Below are positions 15,152 to 22,345 of a DNA stretch of 39,064 nucleotides, piece after piece. Both the position numbers and the translations under genes were made by a program. The notes beneath the pieces are model-generated. The model searched no databases. It was not told the DNA's origin and saw only the letters and a program-made list of their open reading frames with translations. Each line of letters starts with the position of its first letter. Position 1 is the first letter of the stretch. Origin of the DNA: Thiomicrorhabdus heinhorstiae (GTDB lineage Bacteria; Pseudomonadota; Gammaproteobacteria; Thiomicrospirales; Thiomicrospiraceae); NCBI RefSeq assembly GCF_013391765.2, contig NZ_JACBGI020000025.1, forward strand, positions 1-39,064, written 5' to 3'.

Positions 15152-16075
15152 ATGTTAGATATTCTATTTGCAGGAAAGACTGAGTCTTCCGACGCTATCT
15201 ACTCTGTGGTAAACATTTTAAATACAAAACCTATTACCGGTTTTAACAACGCCGGTGCTTTGGACCAAGACCCAAATCCGGCTACTACTAACCTAATGGA
15301 CATTATTGGTACCGTTAAAGCGCTTCCAGCGGGTAGCGAAGTTTTGTCTTTGGTGCACTCAATCGCTCCAGGCCCAATGCTGGTTGAAGAAGTAAAATCC
15401 ACTTTGTTGGAGTCTTCAACATTTAAATACCTGCTGGGTGTGGCTGGTGATGTTGTTAACGAGCCAACTTTCGGTGGCGACGCTCTGGGTGCAGTCGTTG
15501 GTCATTTGAAGTCGATTCCTGTTCTTGAGCCGATCGTTACAGAAGCGCTTGGTACGGCATTCAGTCTTCCGGTTGTTGGTGAACAGCTTGGTTTGGTAAC
15601 CGGCTTGTTGCACAACCTGTCATTGGGCGGTCACTTGCTTGATGGAACCGTACCAGCTGGTACCGACCTGGCTTCCGAGCAGTACGATGATCGTACCGGT
15701 TTGGATACGGTTGACGTTGTAGTTAGTTTCGCCAAGTCTCTGCCGGTTGTCGGCGATGTTGTGGATGCGGTTATCCCGAATGTTTTCCCTCTAGGATTGG
15801 GTGAAAACGGTGTTGCGATTGCGAGCATCCTACATGAAGTGACTCCTGGTTTCCAAGTAGTTAACGCAGTTATCGGTGAAGACGGATTGGTAACCAACGT
15901 TCTGGCGCTTGACGATCTATTAGGCAATGGCGATATTCTAGGCGGGCTGCTAGGTGGTCTGACCGGTGGTTCTATGTCTTCTTCATCCGGCAGCACTGAT
16001 GCATCGGCAAACGTTGGTTTGTTGGGTATCTTGAATCTTGGTACTGACAACCTTCTAGGTGGTTTACTAGGTTAA
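15152..16075 (+). CDS. Unrecognised 307-residue protein with three internal repeats
   Basis: Start at the ATG at 15152 because GAGGA lies 5 bases upstream. I do not recognise the family. The protein has no cysteine and no tryptophan, is acidic, and is rich in Gly, Leu, Val and Asp. Three related segments of about 65-75 residues can be seen, each with a helix-like stretch ending in K-S/A-L/I-P: MDIIGTVKALP (to residue 59), LGAVVGHLKSIP (to 123) and VDVVVSFAKSLP (to 198). The C-terminal 55 residues are Gly/Leu/Ser-rich (GGLLGGLTGGS, then a Ser run, then LLGGLLG at the very end). No signal peptide or clear membrane span is visible; a leaderless secreted (type I) or surface/structural protein is possible. 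The codons look like those of well-expressed genes such as fbp. It has its own leader and a strong terminator, so it is monocistronic. Confidence 0.75.
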   Translation: MLDILFAGKTESSDAIYSVVNILNTKPITGFNNAGALDQDPNPATTNLMDIIGTVKALPAGSEVLSLVHSIAPGPMLVEEVKSTLLESSTFKYLLGVAGDVVNEPTFGGDALGAVVGHLKSIPVLEPIVTEALGTAFSLPVVGEQLGLVTGLLHNLSLGGHLLDGTVPAGTDLASEQYDDRTGLDTVDVVVSFAKSLPVVGDVVDAVIPNVFPLGLGENGVAIASILHEVTPGFQVVNAVIGEDGLVTNVLALDDLLGNGDILGGLLGGLTGGSMSSSSGSTDASANVGLLGILNLGTDNLLGGLLG

Positions 16076-16121
16076 TAACCTGCTAAACGAACTCTCGGCA
16101 TTTCAGTCGAGTTGTTAAAAA

Positions 16122-16158
16122 CCCGTTGAGAAGAACGTTTCTTTTCAGCGGGTTTTTT
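16122..16158 (+). terminator. Intrinsic terminator of the 307-residue protein gene
   Basis: A 14-bp stem (16122-16135 with 16139-16152, two G-T pairs), 3-nt loop, then six T. A second, weaker hairpin lies just upstream (about 16085-16117). Confidence 0.9.
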
Positions 16159-16247
16159 ATTGTCTGCTGAAAAGGAATATGAAGTCGAAATAACCGAGTT
16201 TGATATTTAGGGGTCTTCTTCAAGAAGGTGGAGTAATTGCGCCTATA

Positions 16248-16286
16248 ACAAAAAAGCCTTTAAGTATTAGGTTACTTAAAGGCTTT
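16248..16286 (-). terminator. Intrinsic terminator of trpS
   Basis: A perfect 13-bp stem (AAAGCCTTTAAGT at 16253-16265 with ACTTAAAGGCTTT at 16274-16286) and 8-nt loop. The A-run at 16248-16255 reads as a T-run on the minus strand, so it serves trpS, which ends at 16317. Confidence 0.88.
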
Positions 16287-16316
16287 AATCATCAAAAATT
16301 AGAGGTAAGTTATGAA

Positions 16317-17324
16317 TTAAGGTAGAACAAACCCGATGGTTTCATGTACTGCTCTCAGAGTATTTTGCGCTTTCTCTCTGGCACGTTCGGCACCCTGCTT
16401 CAAAACGGCTCTTAATTCGCCTTCCTCTCCACGAATTTCATGGAACTTCTGCTGAATCGGGTTTAGATAGTCGACGACCAGTTCTCCGAGTTCGACTTTC
16501 AGGTGACCGTACATCTTGCCTTCAAAATGCTTCACGACCTCTTCAATGCTCTGTCCGCTGATAACCGAATAGATTGTCAAAAGATTCGATACGCCCGGTT
16601 TGTTTTCCGGATCGTAATGAATTTCGCTGCCGGAATCGGTTACCGCCTTTTTAAACTTCTTGATGATGGTTTTCGGGTCGTCCAACAAGGCAATAAAGTT
16701 ATCCTTATTCTCATCCGATTTGGACATTTTCGAAGTCGGATCCTGCAGGCTCATGATACGGCCGCCTGAAGTTGCAGGAGGAATAAACGGCTCAGGAATC
16801 TTAAACAGTTCCTTGTCAAAACGATTGTTGTAACGAATTGCAAGGTCACGGGTTAATTCCAAGTGCTGTTTCTGGTCGGCACCGACAGGAACCATTTCGG
16901 TTTGGTATAACAGGATATCTGCAGCCATCAGTACCGGATAGTCGAACAGACCGACATTGATGTTTTGCGCATGCTTTTGCGATTTGTCTTTAAATTGCGT
17001 CATGCGGTTCAATTCACCCATATAGGTCGAGCAGTTCAGGACCCACGCCAATTCGGCGTGCTCCGGCACGTGCGATTGAATAAAGACGGTGCTTTTTTGC
17101 GGATCGATTCCGGACGCCAGATAAAGCGCGACGAAATCCAGGCTGCGTTTCATCAGGTCTTGCGGTTCCTGTTCAACCGTGATCGCGTGCATGTTGACTA
17201 GAGAAAACAGGCAGTTGTAATCGTCCTGCATTTTGACCCAGTTCTTAATCGAACCGATATAGTTACCGATCATGAGATCGCCGGAAGGTTGGATGCCGCT
17301 GAAAAGAATGGGTTTATTGCTCAT
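16317..17324 (-). CDS. trpS: Tryptophanyl-tRNA synthetase
   Basis: 335 residues, the usual length for the short bacterial enzyme, which charges tRNA-Trp with tryptophan. The class I signatures are present: [20 protein letters not shown] (the HIGH-equivalent is GNYIG, residues 20-24) and KMSKS at 199-203. [19 protein letters not shown] is also typical. TTGAAG precedes the ATG. It has its own terminator. The ICMT-like methyltransferase gene lies 96 bases upstream on the same strand and might share a transcript. Confidence 0.97.
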   Translation of the reverse strand: MSNKPILFSGIQPSGDLMIGNYIGSIKNWVKMQDDYNCLFSLVNMHAITVEQEPQDLMKRSLDFVALYLASGIDPQKSTVFIQSHVPEHAELAWVLNCSTYMGELNRMTQFKDKSQKHAQNINVGLFDYPVLMAADILLYQTEMVPVGADQKQHLELTRDLAIRYNNRFDKELFKIPEPFIPPATSGGRIMSLQDPTSKMSKSDENKDNFIALLDDPKTIIKKFKKAVTDSGSEIHYDPENKPGVSNLLTIYSVISGQSIEEVVKHFEGKMYGHLKVELGELVVDYLNPIQQKFHEIRGEEGELRAVLKQGAERAREKAQNTLRAVHETIGFVLP

Positions 17325-17420
17325 AACTTCAATGTCTTTTGGTTTTATATCAATTAATTGGCGGCTATTTTCGCACTTTTAACGCGGAATAACCAGCTGA
17401 AAGGCTGGCGGAGTTGCTTT

Positions 17421-17870
17421 TTAATAGATCTTCGGCAACAGGCGTGAAGTACGAGACTGGTACAAAGGGTAGTCGGGTAATTTTTCGGTCAGAAGATGTT
17501 CTTCGTAACTCAGTTTGATTAAAAGGGTGGCGGCTAAAATGAGATAAAGTGCTGCGCTTAGTGCGCTGAAGTGTTCGACGATCATCGGTAGAAAAAACAG
17601 CAGGATTGATGCATACATTGGGTGACGAATCCAGCGATAGGGGCCGGTGGTGACCAGCTCGATATCCGGCATAGGATCGGGGATGATATTGAAGTGACCC
17701 AAATGCATGGTCTTGACTGCCCATAATCCGAGCAGTATTCCTGATGCCTGGATAATATATGTCGGGTTTGAACTCTGCAAAGGCAAGACGAGCAGCAGGA
17801 CGGTAATTAAAGCAAACTGCAGAAAAACCAGACTGAAAGAGACGAAAGGGTGGCGAATTTTGGTCGACAT
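17421..17870 (-). CDS. ICMT-like membrane methyltransferase
   Basis: 149 residues from the ATG at 17870; a TTG at 17876 is also in frame but less likely. It has four hydrophobic segments and the C-terminal signature of the isoprenylcysteine carboxyl methyltransferase / phospholipid methyltransferase group: TTGPYRWIRHPMYASILL (SAM-binding RHPxY motif) and later YEEHLLTEKLPDYPLYQSRTSRLLP (conserved EE near the C-terminus). Bacterial members methylate small molecules or lipids that are largely unknown; they do not act on isoprenylated proteins. It lies upstream of trpS and divergent from pcnB. No specific substrate can be given. Confidence 0.85.
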   Translation of the reverse strand: MSTKIRHPFVSFSLVFLQFALITVLLLVLPLQSSNPTYIIQASGILLGLWAVKTMHLGHFNIIPDPMPDIELVTTGPYRWIRHPMYASILLFFLPMIVEHFSALSAALYLILAATLLIKLSYEEHLLTEKLPDYPLYQSRTSRLLPKIY

Positions 17871-18016
17871 TTGCAAGTCCCATCAAGAAAATAATACTGA
17901 TTTTCAGTGTACCTGTTTGTTGTTTAAAAATCCTCTGAAAATCCACGGAAAATCGTTAGGTTCGATGCAATTCACGACCGATAGTCCTTTCAATCGGTAA
18001 AAAAGCCGGGATGTGA

Positions 18017-18044
18017 TTGAAGTCTAGTTAAAACAGGTTAAAAT
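18017..18044 (+). promoter_or_regulatory. Probable sigma-70 promoter of pcnB
   Basis: TTGAAG (18017-18022), 16-base spacer, TAAAAT (18039-18044). Transcription would start near 18051, which lies beyond the first candidate ATG of pcnB (18043) and favours the ATG at 18079. Confidence 0.5.
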
Positions 18045-19521
18045 GATCCATATTTTTGACATTCCTTCTAGGCATTATATGCAACGAATCATTCGCAAAA
18101 TCAGCGCCTTCTTGTCGCGTTCATCGCACAATCCTGCCTCCTTCGGCGCGAATCAACAGCCGGAAATTCTGACACGACAGCAACACCATATTTCCCGCGA
18201 ATTGATTGATAAAAATGCATTGGATGTTTTATACGGATTGAAACGCGCCAACTTTGAAGCCTATCTGGTTGGCGGCGGCGTTCGAGACCTGTTACTAGGT
18301 TTGGAGCCGAAGGATTTCGATATAGCGACCAATGCCGAACCGGAACAGATCAAACGGGTTTTCAAACATCGTTGTCGTTTGATTGGGCGCCGTTTCCGCT
18401 TGGCACATGTACGCTTTGGACGTAACGTAATAGAGGTTGCAACTTTCCGCGGTAACGGCGAAGGGGAGTCGAAAGGAAAACGTTTAGGTTTTGGACGCCA
18501 TCCGCAGGCCCAGAGTCGCGAGGTTGACGAAACCGGTCGACTGGTTCGAGACAATATCTACGGTACGATTGATGAAGATGTCTGGCGTCGCGACTTCACC
18601 GTAAACGCACTGTACTACAATATCAAGGATTTCAGTATTCTGGATTACGTTGGCGGTCTGGAAGATATTGAAAAGGGCCAGTTGCGTTTAATCGGTGATC
18701 CTTACACCCGCTACCGTGAAGATCCGGTGCGTTTGATTCGTGCGATTCGTTTTGCCGCCAAGCTCGGCTTTAAAATCGAGTCGAAAACCGAAGAGCCGAT
18801 TCATCAACTCGGTTCTTTGTTAAAGGACGTTTCACACGCGCGGATGTTCGAAGAAGTTCTTAAGTTGTTCCATAGCGGCGTCGCGACCGAGGTTTTAGAA
18901 AAGTTGCGTCACTACGATCTGTTCGGTTATCTGTTCCCGATGACGGATGATATGTTTGACCAGGATTTGCAAGCAAACTACCGAGAAGTGGTGCTGGAAG
19001 CGCTGAAAAGTACCGATCGACGTATTAATTCCGGCATGAGCGTCAATCCGTCGTTTTTATTTGCCGCTATGCTGTGGGGACCTTTGATGCTGCGTAGAGC
19101 ACAGCATCTTGAACAGGGTCTGAATAATCAGGATGCTCTGTTTGCTGCGGCGAATGATGTGATTGAGAAACAAGTGTATTGCACGGCGATTCCGAAGCGT
19201 TTTACTGCGCAGATTCGCGATATCTGGGGATTGCAATTCCGTCTGCCGAACCGTCATGGCGATCGAGCGCAAAAACTGATGGAACACCCGCGTTTTAGAG
19301 CGGCGTATGATTTTTTAGGCATTCGTGCGGCTTCTGGCGAAACCGAGTTGCAAGCCGTTTTCGACTGGTGGACGGAATATCAGGAAAAAGAGCCGGTTGA
19401 ACGAATTGCTTTTGCCAATGAGGTTAAAAAGAATAAACCTAAAAAACGTACTCGTCGCAATCGAAATTTTTTCCGTAAACGTAGTCAGGGCGGTTCTCAA
19501 AAAGGCGACTCCGATTCATGA
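18043..19521 (+). CDS. pcnB: Poly(A) polymerase I
   Basis: 492 residues from the first ATG, or 480 from the ATG at 18079. The second is favoured by the promoter that overlaps 18043, but neither start has a strong ribosome-binding site. PcnB adds 3' poly(A) tails to RNA and speeds its decay. The nucleotidyltransferase core is clear: FEAYLVGGGVRDLLLGLEPKDFDIATNAEPEQI (active-site G-x-V-R-D and DxD), then RRFRLAHVRFGRNVIEVATFRG, DVWRRDFTVNALYYN and the tRNA-nucleotidyltransferase-like YREDPVRLIRAIRFAAKLGF. A basic tail (KKNKPKKRTRRNRNFFRKR) ends the protein, as in gammaproteobacterial PcnB. Four bases overlap folK (ATGA), as in many gammaproteobacteria where pcnB and folK are linked. Confidence 0.95.
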   Translation: MIHIFDIPSRHYMQRIIRKISAFLSRSSHNPASFGANQQPEILTRQQHHISRELIDKNALDVLYGLKRANFEAYLVGGGVRDLLLGLEPKDFDIATNAEPEQIKRVFKHRCRLIGRRFRLAHVRFGRNVIEVATFRGNGEGESKGKRLGFGRHPQAQSREVDETGRLVRDNIYGTIDEDVWRRDFTVNALYYNIKDFSILDYVGGLEDIEKGQLRLIGDPYTRYREDPVRLIRAIRFAAKLGFKIESKTEEPIHQLGSLLKDVSHARMFEEVLKLFHSGVATEVLEKLRHYDLFGYLFPMTDDMFDQDLQANYREVVLEALKSTDRRINSGMSVNPSFLFAAMLWGPLMLRRAQHLEQGLNNQDALFAAANDVIEKQVYCTAIPKRFTAQIRDIWGLQFRLPNRHGDRAQKLMEHPRFRAAYDFLGIRAASGETELQAVFDWWTEYQEKEPVERIAFANEVKKNKPKKRTRRNRNFFRKRSQGGSQKGDSDS

Positions 19522-20033
19522 ACCATCAGGTTTTTATCGGACTTGGAAGCAATCTCGACAACCCTCTTGAACAATTACGGATCGCGCTAGAGTCACTGAA
19601 CGCTTTGCCCGACACCCGAGTCGAGAAGGTTTCTTCATTTTACGGTTCAACACCTCTAGGTCCGGAAGATCAACCGGATTACGTCAATGCGGTAGCCGAG
19701 CTTTGCACCACTTTGCAGCCATCAGTTCTTTTAGATGCTTTGCAGTCGATTGAAAGTACGCAGGGGCGGGTTAAAAAGCGTCACTGGGGTGAAAGGCTGA
19801 TCGATCTGGATATTTTGCTGTATGACGATCTGCAGATGCAGAGTGAACGTTTACAGATCCCTCATTCGCAGATGGCTTTCCGGGATTTTGTTCTGGTGCC
19901 TTTGCATGAACTGGATGCGGGTTTGAGTATCCCGGGAGTCGGTTCTATTCAGGGTTTAATTGATGGATTAAAAACGAGTTACCTCAAACCTCTGGTAAAA
20001 TCTAACCTTTCGAGTGATGTAACGGATTTCTAA
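19518..20033 (+). CDS. folK: 6-hydroxymethyl-7,8-dihydropterin pyrophosphokinase
   Basis: 171 residues, family length. FolK transfers pyrophosphate from ATP to 6-hydroxymethyl-dihydropterin in folate synthesis. It shows the N-terminal [43 protein letters not shown], and the family signature [15 protein letters not shown] (metal-binding Asp pair) followed by [16 protein letters not shown]. Translationally coupled to pcnB by a 4-base overlap and separated from panB by one base. Confidence 0.96.
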   Translation: MNHQVFIGLGSNLDNPLEQLRIALESLNALPDTRVEKVSSFYGSTPLGPEDQPDYVNAVAELCTTLQPSVLLDALQSIESTQGRVKKRHWGERLIDLDILLYDDLQMQSERLQIPHSQMAFRDFVLVPLHELDAGLSIPGVGSIQGLIDGLKTSYLKPLVKSNLSSDVTDF

Positions 20034-20034
20034 A

Positions 20035-20826
20035 ATGCGCAAAACTCTTTCCTCTCTTAGAAAAATGTATCGCAGCGGAGAAAAGATCGCTTGTCTGACC
20101 GCATATGATGCCGGATTTGCTCATTGGGTTGCCGAAGCCGGAGTCGATGTTATTTTAGTCGGCGACTCCCTGGGCATGGTGGTGCAGGGACATGCTACAA
20201 CGTTGCCGGTCACGCTTGACGAGGTGGTCTATCATACGCAGATGGTGCAGAGAGTGAACCGTACTGCCTGGTGTATTGCCGATTTACCTTTTATGGAGGA
20301 CGTCGATTTGGCGACGACTCTGAAAGCGGCCGGCCGTTTGATGAAAGAGGGCGGTGCCAATATGGTCAAGCTGGAGGGCGGCAAGAGGATTTTAGATCGT
20401 GTACAGGCGATGGCGGAGATCGGTATTCCGGTGTGCTGTCATTTAGGTCTGTTGCCGCAATCGGTTGAAAAGCACGGCTATAAAGTGCAAGGACGCGACG
20501 AAGAGACGGCAGTCCGCATTCTGAAAGAGGCGCTTGAGTTACAGAGTGCCGGAGCGGATATGCTGGTTCTGGAGTGTATTCCCGCGGCATTGGCGGAACA
20601 GATTACTCGCGAATTAAATATCCCCGTAATTGGTATCGGCGCCGGAGCAGACACTTCCGGGCAGGTATTGGTCTTGCACGATATTCTCGGTATCACTTTG
20701 GGTAAGCCGCCGAGCTTCAGTAAGAATTACCTTCAGGAATCCGCTTCGATTCAGGAAGCGCTAAGCTCTTATGTTCAAGACGTTAAGAGTGGCGCTTTCC
20801 CTGCGGATTGCCATCTTATCGCTTAA
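20035..20826 (+). CDS. panB: 3-methyl-2-oxobutanoate hydroxymethyltransferase
   Basis: 263 residues. PanB makes ketopantoate from alpha-ketoisovalerate and methylene-tetrahydrofolate, the first step of pantothenate synthesis. Signatures: [46 protein letters not shown] (metal-binding Asp of GDS), MVKLEGG, and [22 protein letters not shown]. It starts one base after the folK stop and precedes panC by 28 bases, so pcnB-folK-panB-panC form one transcription unit. Confidence 0.97.
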   Translation: MRKTLSSLRKMYRSGEKIACLTAYDAGFAHWVAEAGVDVILVGDSLGMVVQGHATTLPVTLDEVVYHTQMVQRVNRTAWCIADLPFMEDVDLATTLKAAGRLMKEGGANMVKLEGGKRILDRVQAMAEIGIPVCCHLGLLPQSVEKHGYKVQGRDEETAVRILKEALELQSAGADMLVLECIPAALAEQITRELNIPVIGIGAGADTSGQVLVLHDILGITLGKPPSFSKNYLQESASIQEALSSYVQDVKSGAFPADCHLIA

Positions 20827-20854
20827 TAAAGCGTTAGTTATTTAGAGAGTCTTC

Positions 20855-21709
20855 ATGATTATTTGTGAAAGCATTGCGGAGCTTGATGCGGCTTTGCAAT
20901 CGAGACGTCGTAACGGCGAATCGATTGGTTTTGTACCGACGATGGGTAATTTGCATCAGGGGCACTTGAGTCTGGTGGACTTGGCTAAACAGCAGTGTGG
21001 TTTTGTTGTGGTCAGTGTCTTTGTGAATCCGATGCAGTTCGGGCCGGATGAAGATTACGAGCGCTATCCTCGAACTTTTGATGCGGACGTCGCTGCGCTG
21101 AATGGTCGGCAGACCGATGTGCTTTTTATACCGCCGGTCGAAGAGGTTTATCCTAACGGCCTTGAGCAGCAGACTAAGATCTGCGCCCCGGCTTTCCTGA
21201 CGGAAGTGCTGGAAGGAGCCAGTAGGCCGGGGCATTTCGATGGCGTTACAACCATTGTCATGAAGTTGTTTCAACTGGTTCGTCCGGATGCAGCGGTTTT
21301 CGGCCAGAAAGATTTTCAGCAGTTAAAAGTGATTCAGCGAATGGTTGGCGATCTAAATCTACCGATCAGAATTTTACCGGCTCAAATCGCTCGTGATGCG
21401 GATGGGTTGGCTCTAAGTTCGCGTAATCAATATTTAAGTGCCGAGCAAAGAGCAGTAGCACCTCATTTTCAGAAAGCGTTGCGAGAACTAGAGGCTGCAT
21501 TACGTGTTGGAAAACGTGATTTTGCCGAGTTGTGTGCCATGGCGGAAGAGAGGCTTTTAACTGAAGGTTTCGACAGAGTTGACTATATCCGGATTTGCGA
21601 TCCGGATTATTTAACGCCATCCAAAGAAGAGGATAGCCGGTTTGTCATCCTTGCTGTAGCCCGTCTGGGCGGAACGCGGCTGCTGGATAATATCCTGTTG
21701 GGAGCATAA
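20855..21709 (+). CDS. panC: Pantothenate synthetase
   Basis: 284 residues. PanC joins pantoate and beta-alanine with ATP to give pantothenate. The class I-type nucleotide site FVPTMGNLHQGHLSLV (HQGH) is at residues 27-42. FVNPMQFGPDEDYERYPRTF, AVFGQKDFQQLKVIQRMV and LSSRNQYLSAEQR (KMSKS-like loop) follow. It ends at a strong terminator and converges on panD, which supplies its beta-alanine substrate. Confidence 0.97.
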   Translation: MIICESIAELDAALQSRRRNGESIGFVPTMGNLHQGHLSLVDLAKQQCGFVVVSVFVNPMQFGPDEDYERYPRTFDADVAALNGRQTDVLFIPPVEEVYPNGLEQQTKICAPAFLTEVLEGASRPGHFDGVTTIVMKLFQLVRPDAAVFGQKDFQQLKVIQRMVGDLNLPIRILPAQIARDADGLALSSRNQYLSAEQRAVAPHFQKALRELEAALRVGKRDFAELCAMAEERLLTEGFDRVDYIRICDPDYLTPSKEEDSRFVILAVARLGGTRLLDNILLGA

Positions 21710-21736
21710 AAAAAACGCTCTTTAAGAGCGTTTTTT
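21709..21736. terminator. Intrinsic terminator between panC and panD
   Basis: A near-perfect palindrome: an A-run, ACGCTCTT, one loop base, AAGAGCGT and a T-run. With A and T runs on both sides it can end panC (plus) transcripts and probably panD (minus) as well. Confidence 0.9.
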
Positions 21737-21773
21737 CATTTATAGGTTCAAGCAACTATTTCAGAGCGTTGAA

Positions 21774-22169
21774 TTAACCGGCTTTAATGTCTGCCATCTG
21801 AGTTGGGATGGTGTTACGAGTATGAGTAATTTCATTATGCTCGTTGAAATAAACCAGTTTCGGTTTGAACTGATCTGCTTCGGCTTCTTCCATAGTGATG
21901 TAAGTAGCGATGATCAGCAAATCTTTCGGGTTCGCTTTATGAGCTGCGGCGCCGTTTACGGAAATGATCCCGCTGTGATCTTCGGCACGGATTGCATAGG
22001 TGGTGAAGCGTTCGCCGTTGTTAACGTTATAAATTTGAATCTGCTCGTATTCACGGATGCCGGCAACATCTAAAAGGTGGCCGTCAATCGCGCAGGATCC
22101 TTCATAATCGACTTCCGAGTGGGTAGTGGTCACACGGTGAAGTTTTGATTTTAATAGCGTAATTTGCAT
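21774..22169 (-). CDS. panD: Aspartate 1-decarboxylase (proenzyme)
   Basis: 131 residues, close to the usual 126. PanD decarboxylates aspartate to beta-alanine for PanC. The self-cleavage site that makes the pyruvoyl group is visible: YEGSC with Gly24-Ser25. Other family parts are [11 protein letters not shown] at the start (with catalytic-site Lys and Arg), the [20 protein letters not shown] segment, and [19 protein letters not shown]. It is transcribed separately from panBC, from the opposite strand. Confidence 0.96.
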   Translation of the reverse strand: MQITLLKSKLHRVTTTHSEVDYEGSCAIDGHLLDVAGIREYEQIQIYNVNNGERFTTYAIRAEDHSGIISVNGAAAHKANPKDLLIIATYITMEEAEADQFKPKLVYFNEHNEITHTRNTIPTQMADIKAG

Positions 22170-22296
22170 CGTCTTCTCTTATGTTCTTAAAACGGGATCA
22201 CCGTTTTTTAAGAATTTTTAAGTGGATCAATATTATAACCGTATTTTCAGAAAATACTAATATGGATATTTAGGGGCGTTTTCAAGTCCCAGCAAC

Positions 22297-22321
22297 AAAA
22301 AATCCCGCCAGTTTGGCGGGA
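22297..22321 (-). terminator. Intrinsic terminator of ppc
   Basis: Stem TCCCGCCA (22303-22310) with TGGCGGGA (22314-22321), 3-base loop, and a run of six A (22297-22302) that reads as T on the minus strand. Confidence 0.88.
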
Positions 22322-22345
22322 GTTCTTCAATTGCGTGTTCGCAGC

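Noticed and set aside
17365-17946. 193-codon minus-strand frame overlapping the ICMT-like gene
   Set aside because: Low-complexity shadow translation; the overlapping frame has the RHPxY methyltransferase motif.
17977-17998. ACCGAT/ATCGGT hairpin upstream of pcnB as terminator
   Set aside because: Only 6-bp arms, with an A-run rather than a T-run after it on the plus strand; it is not a terminator for either neighbour.
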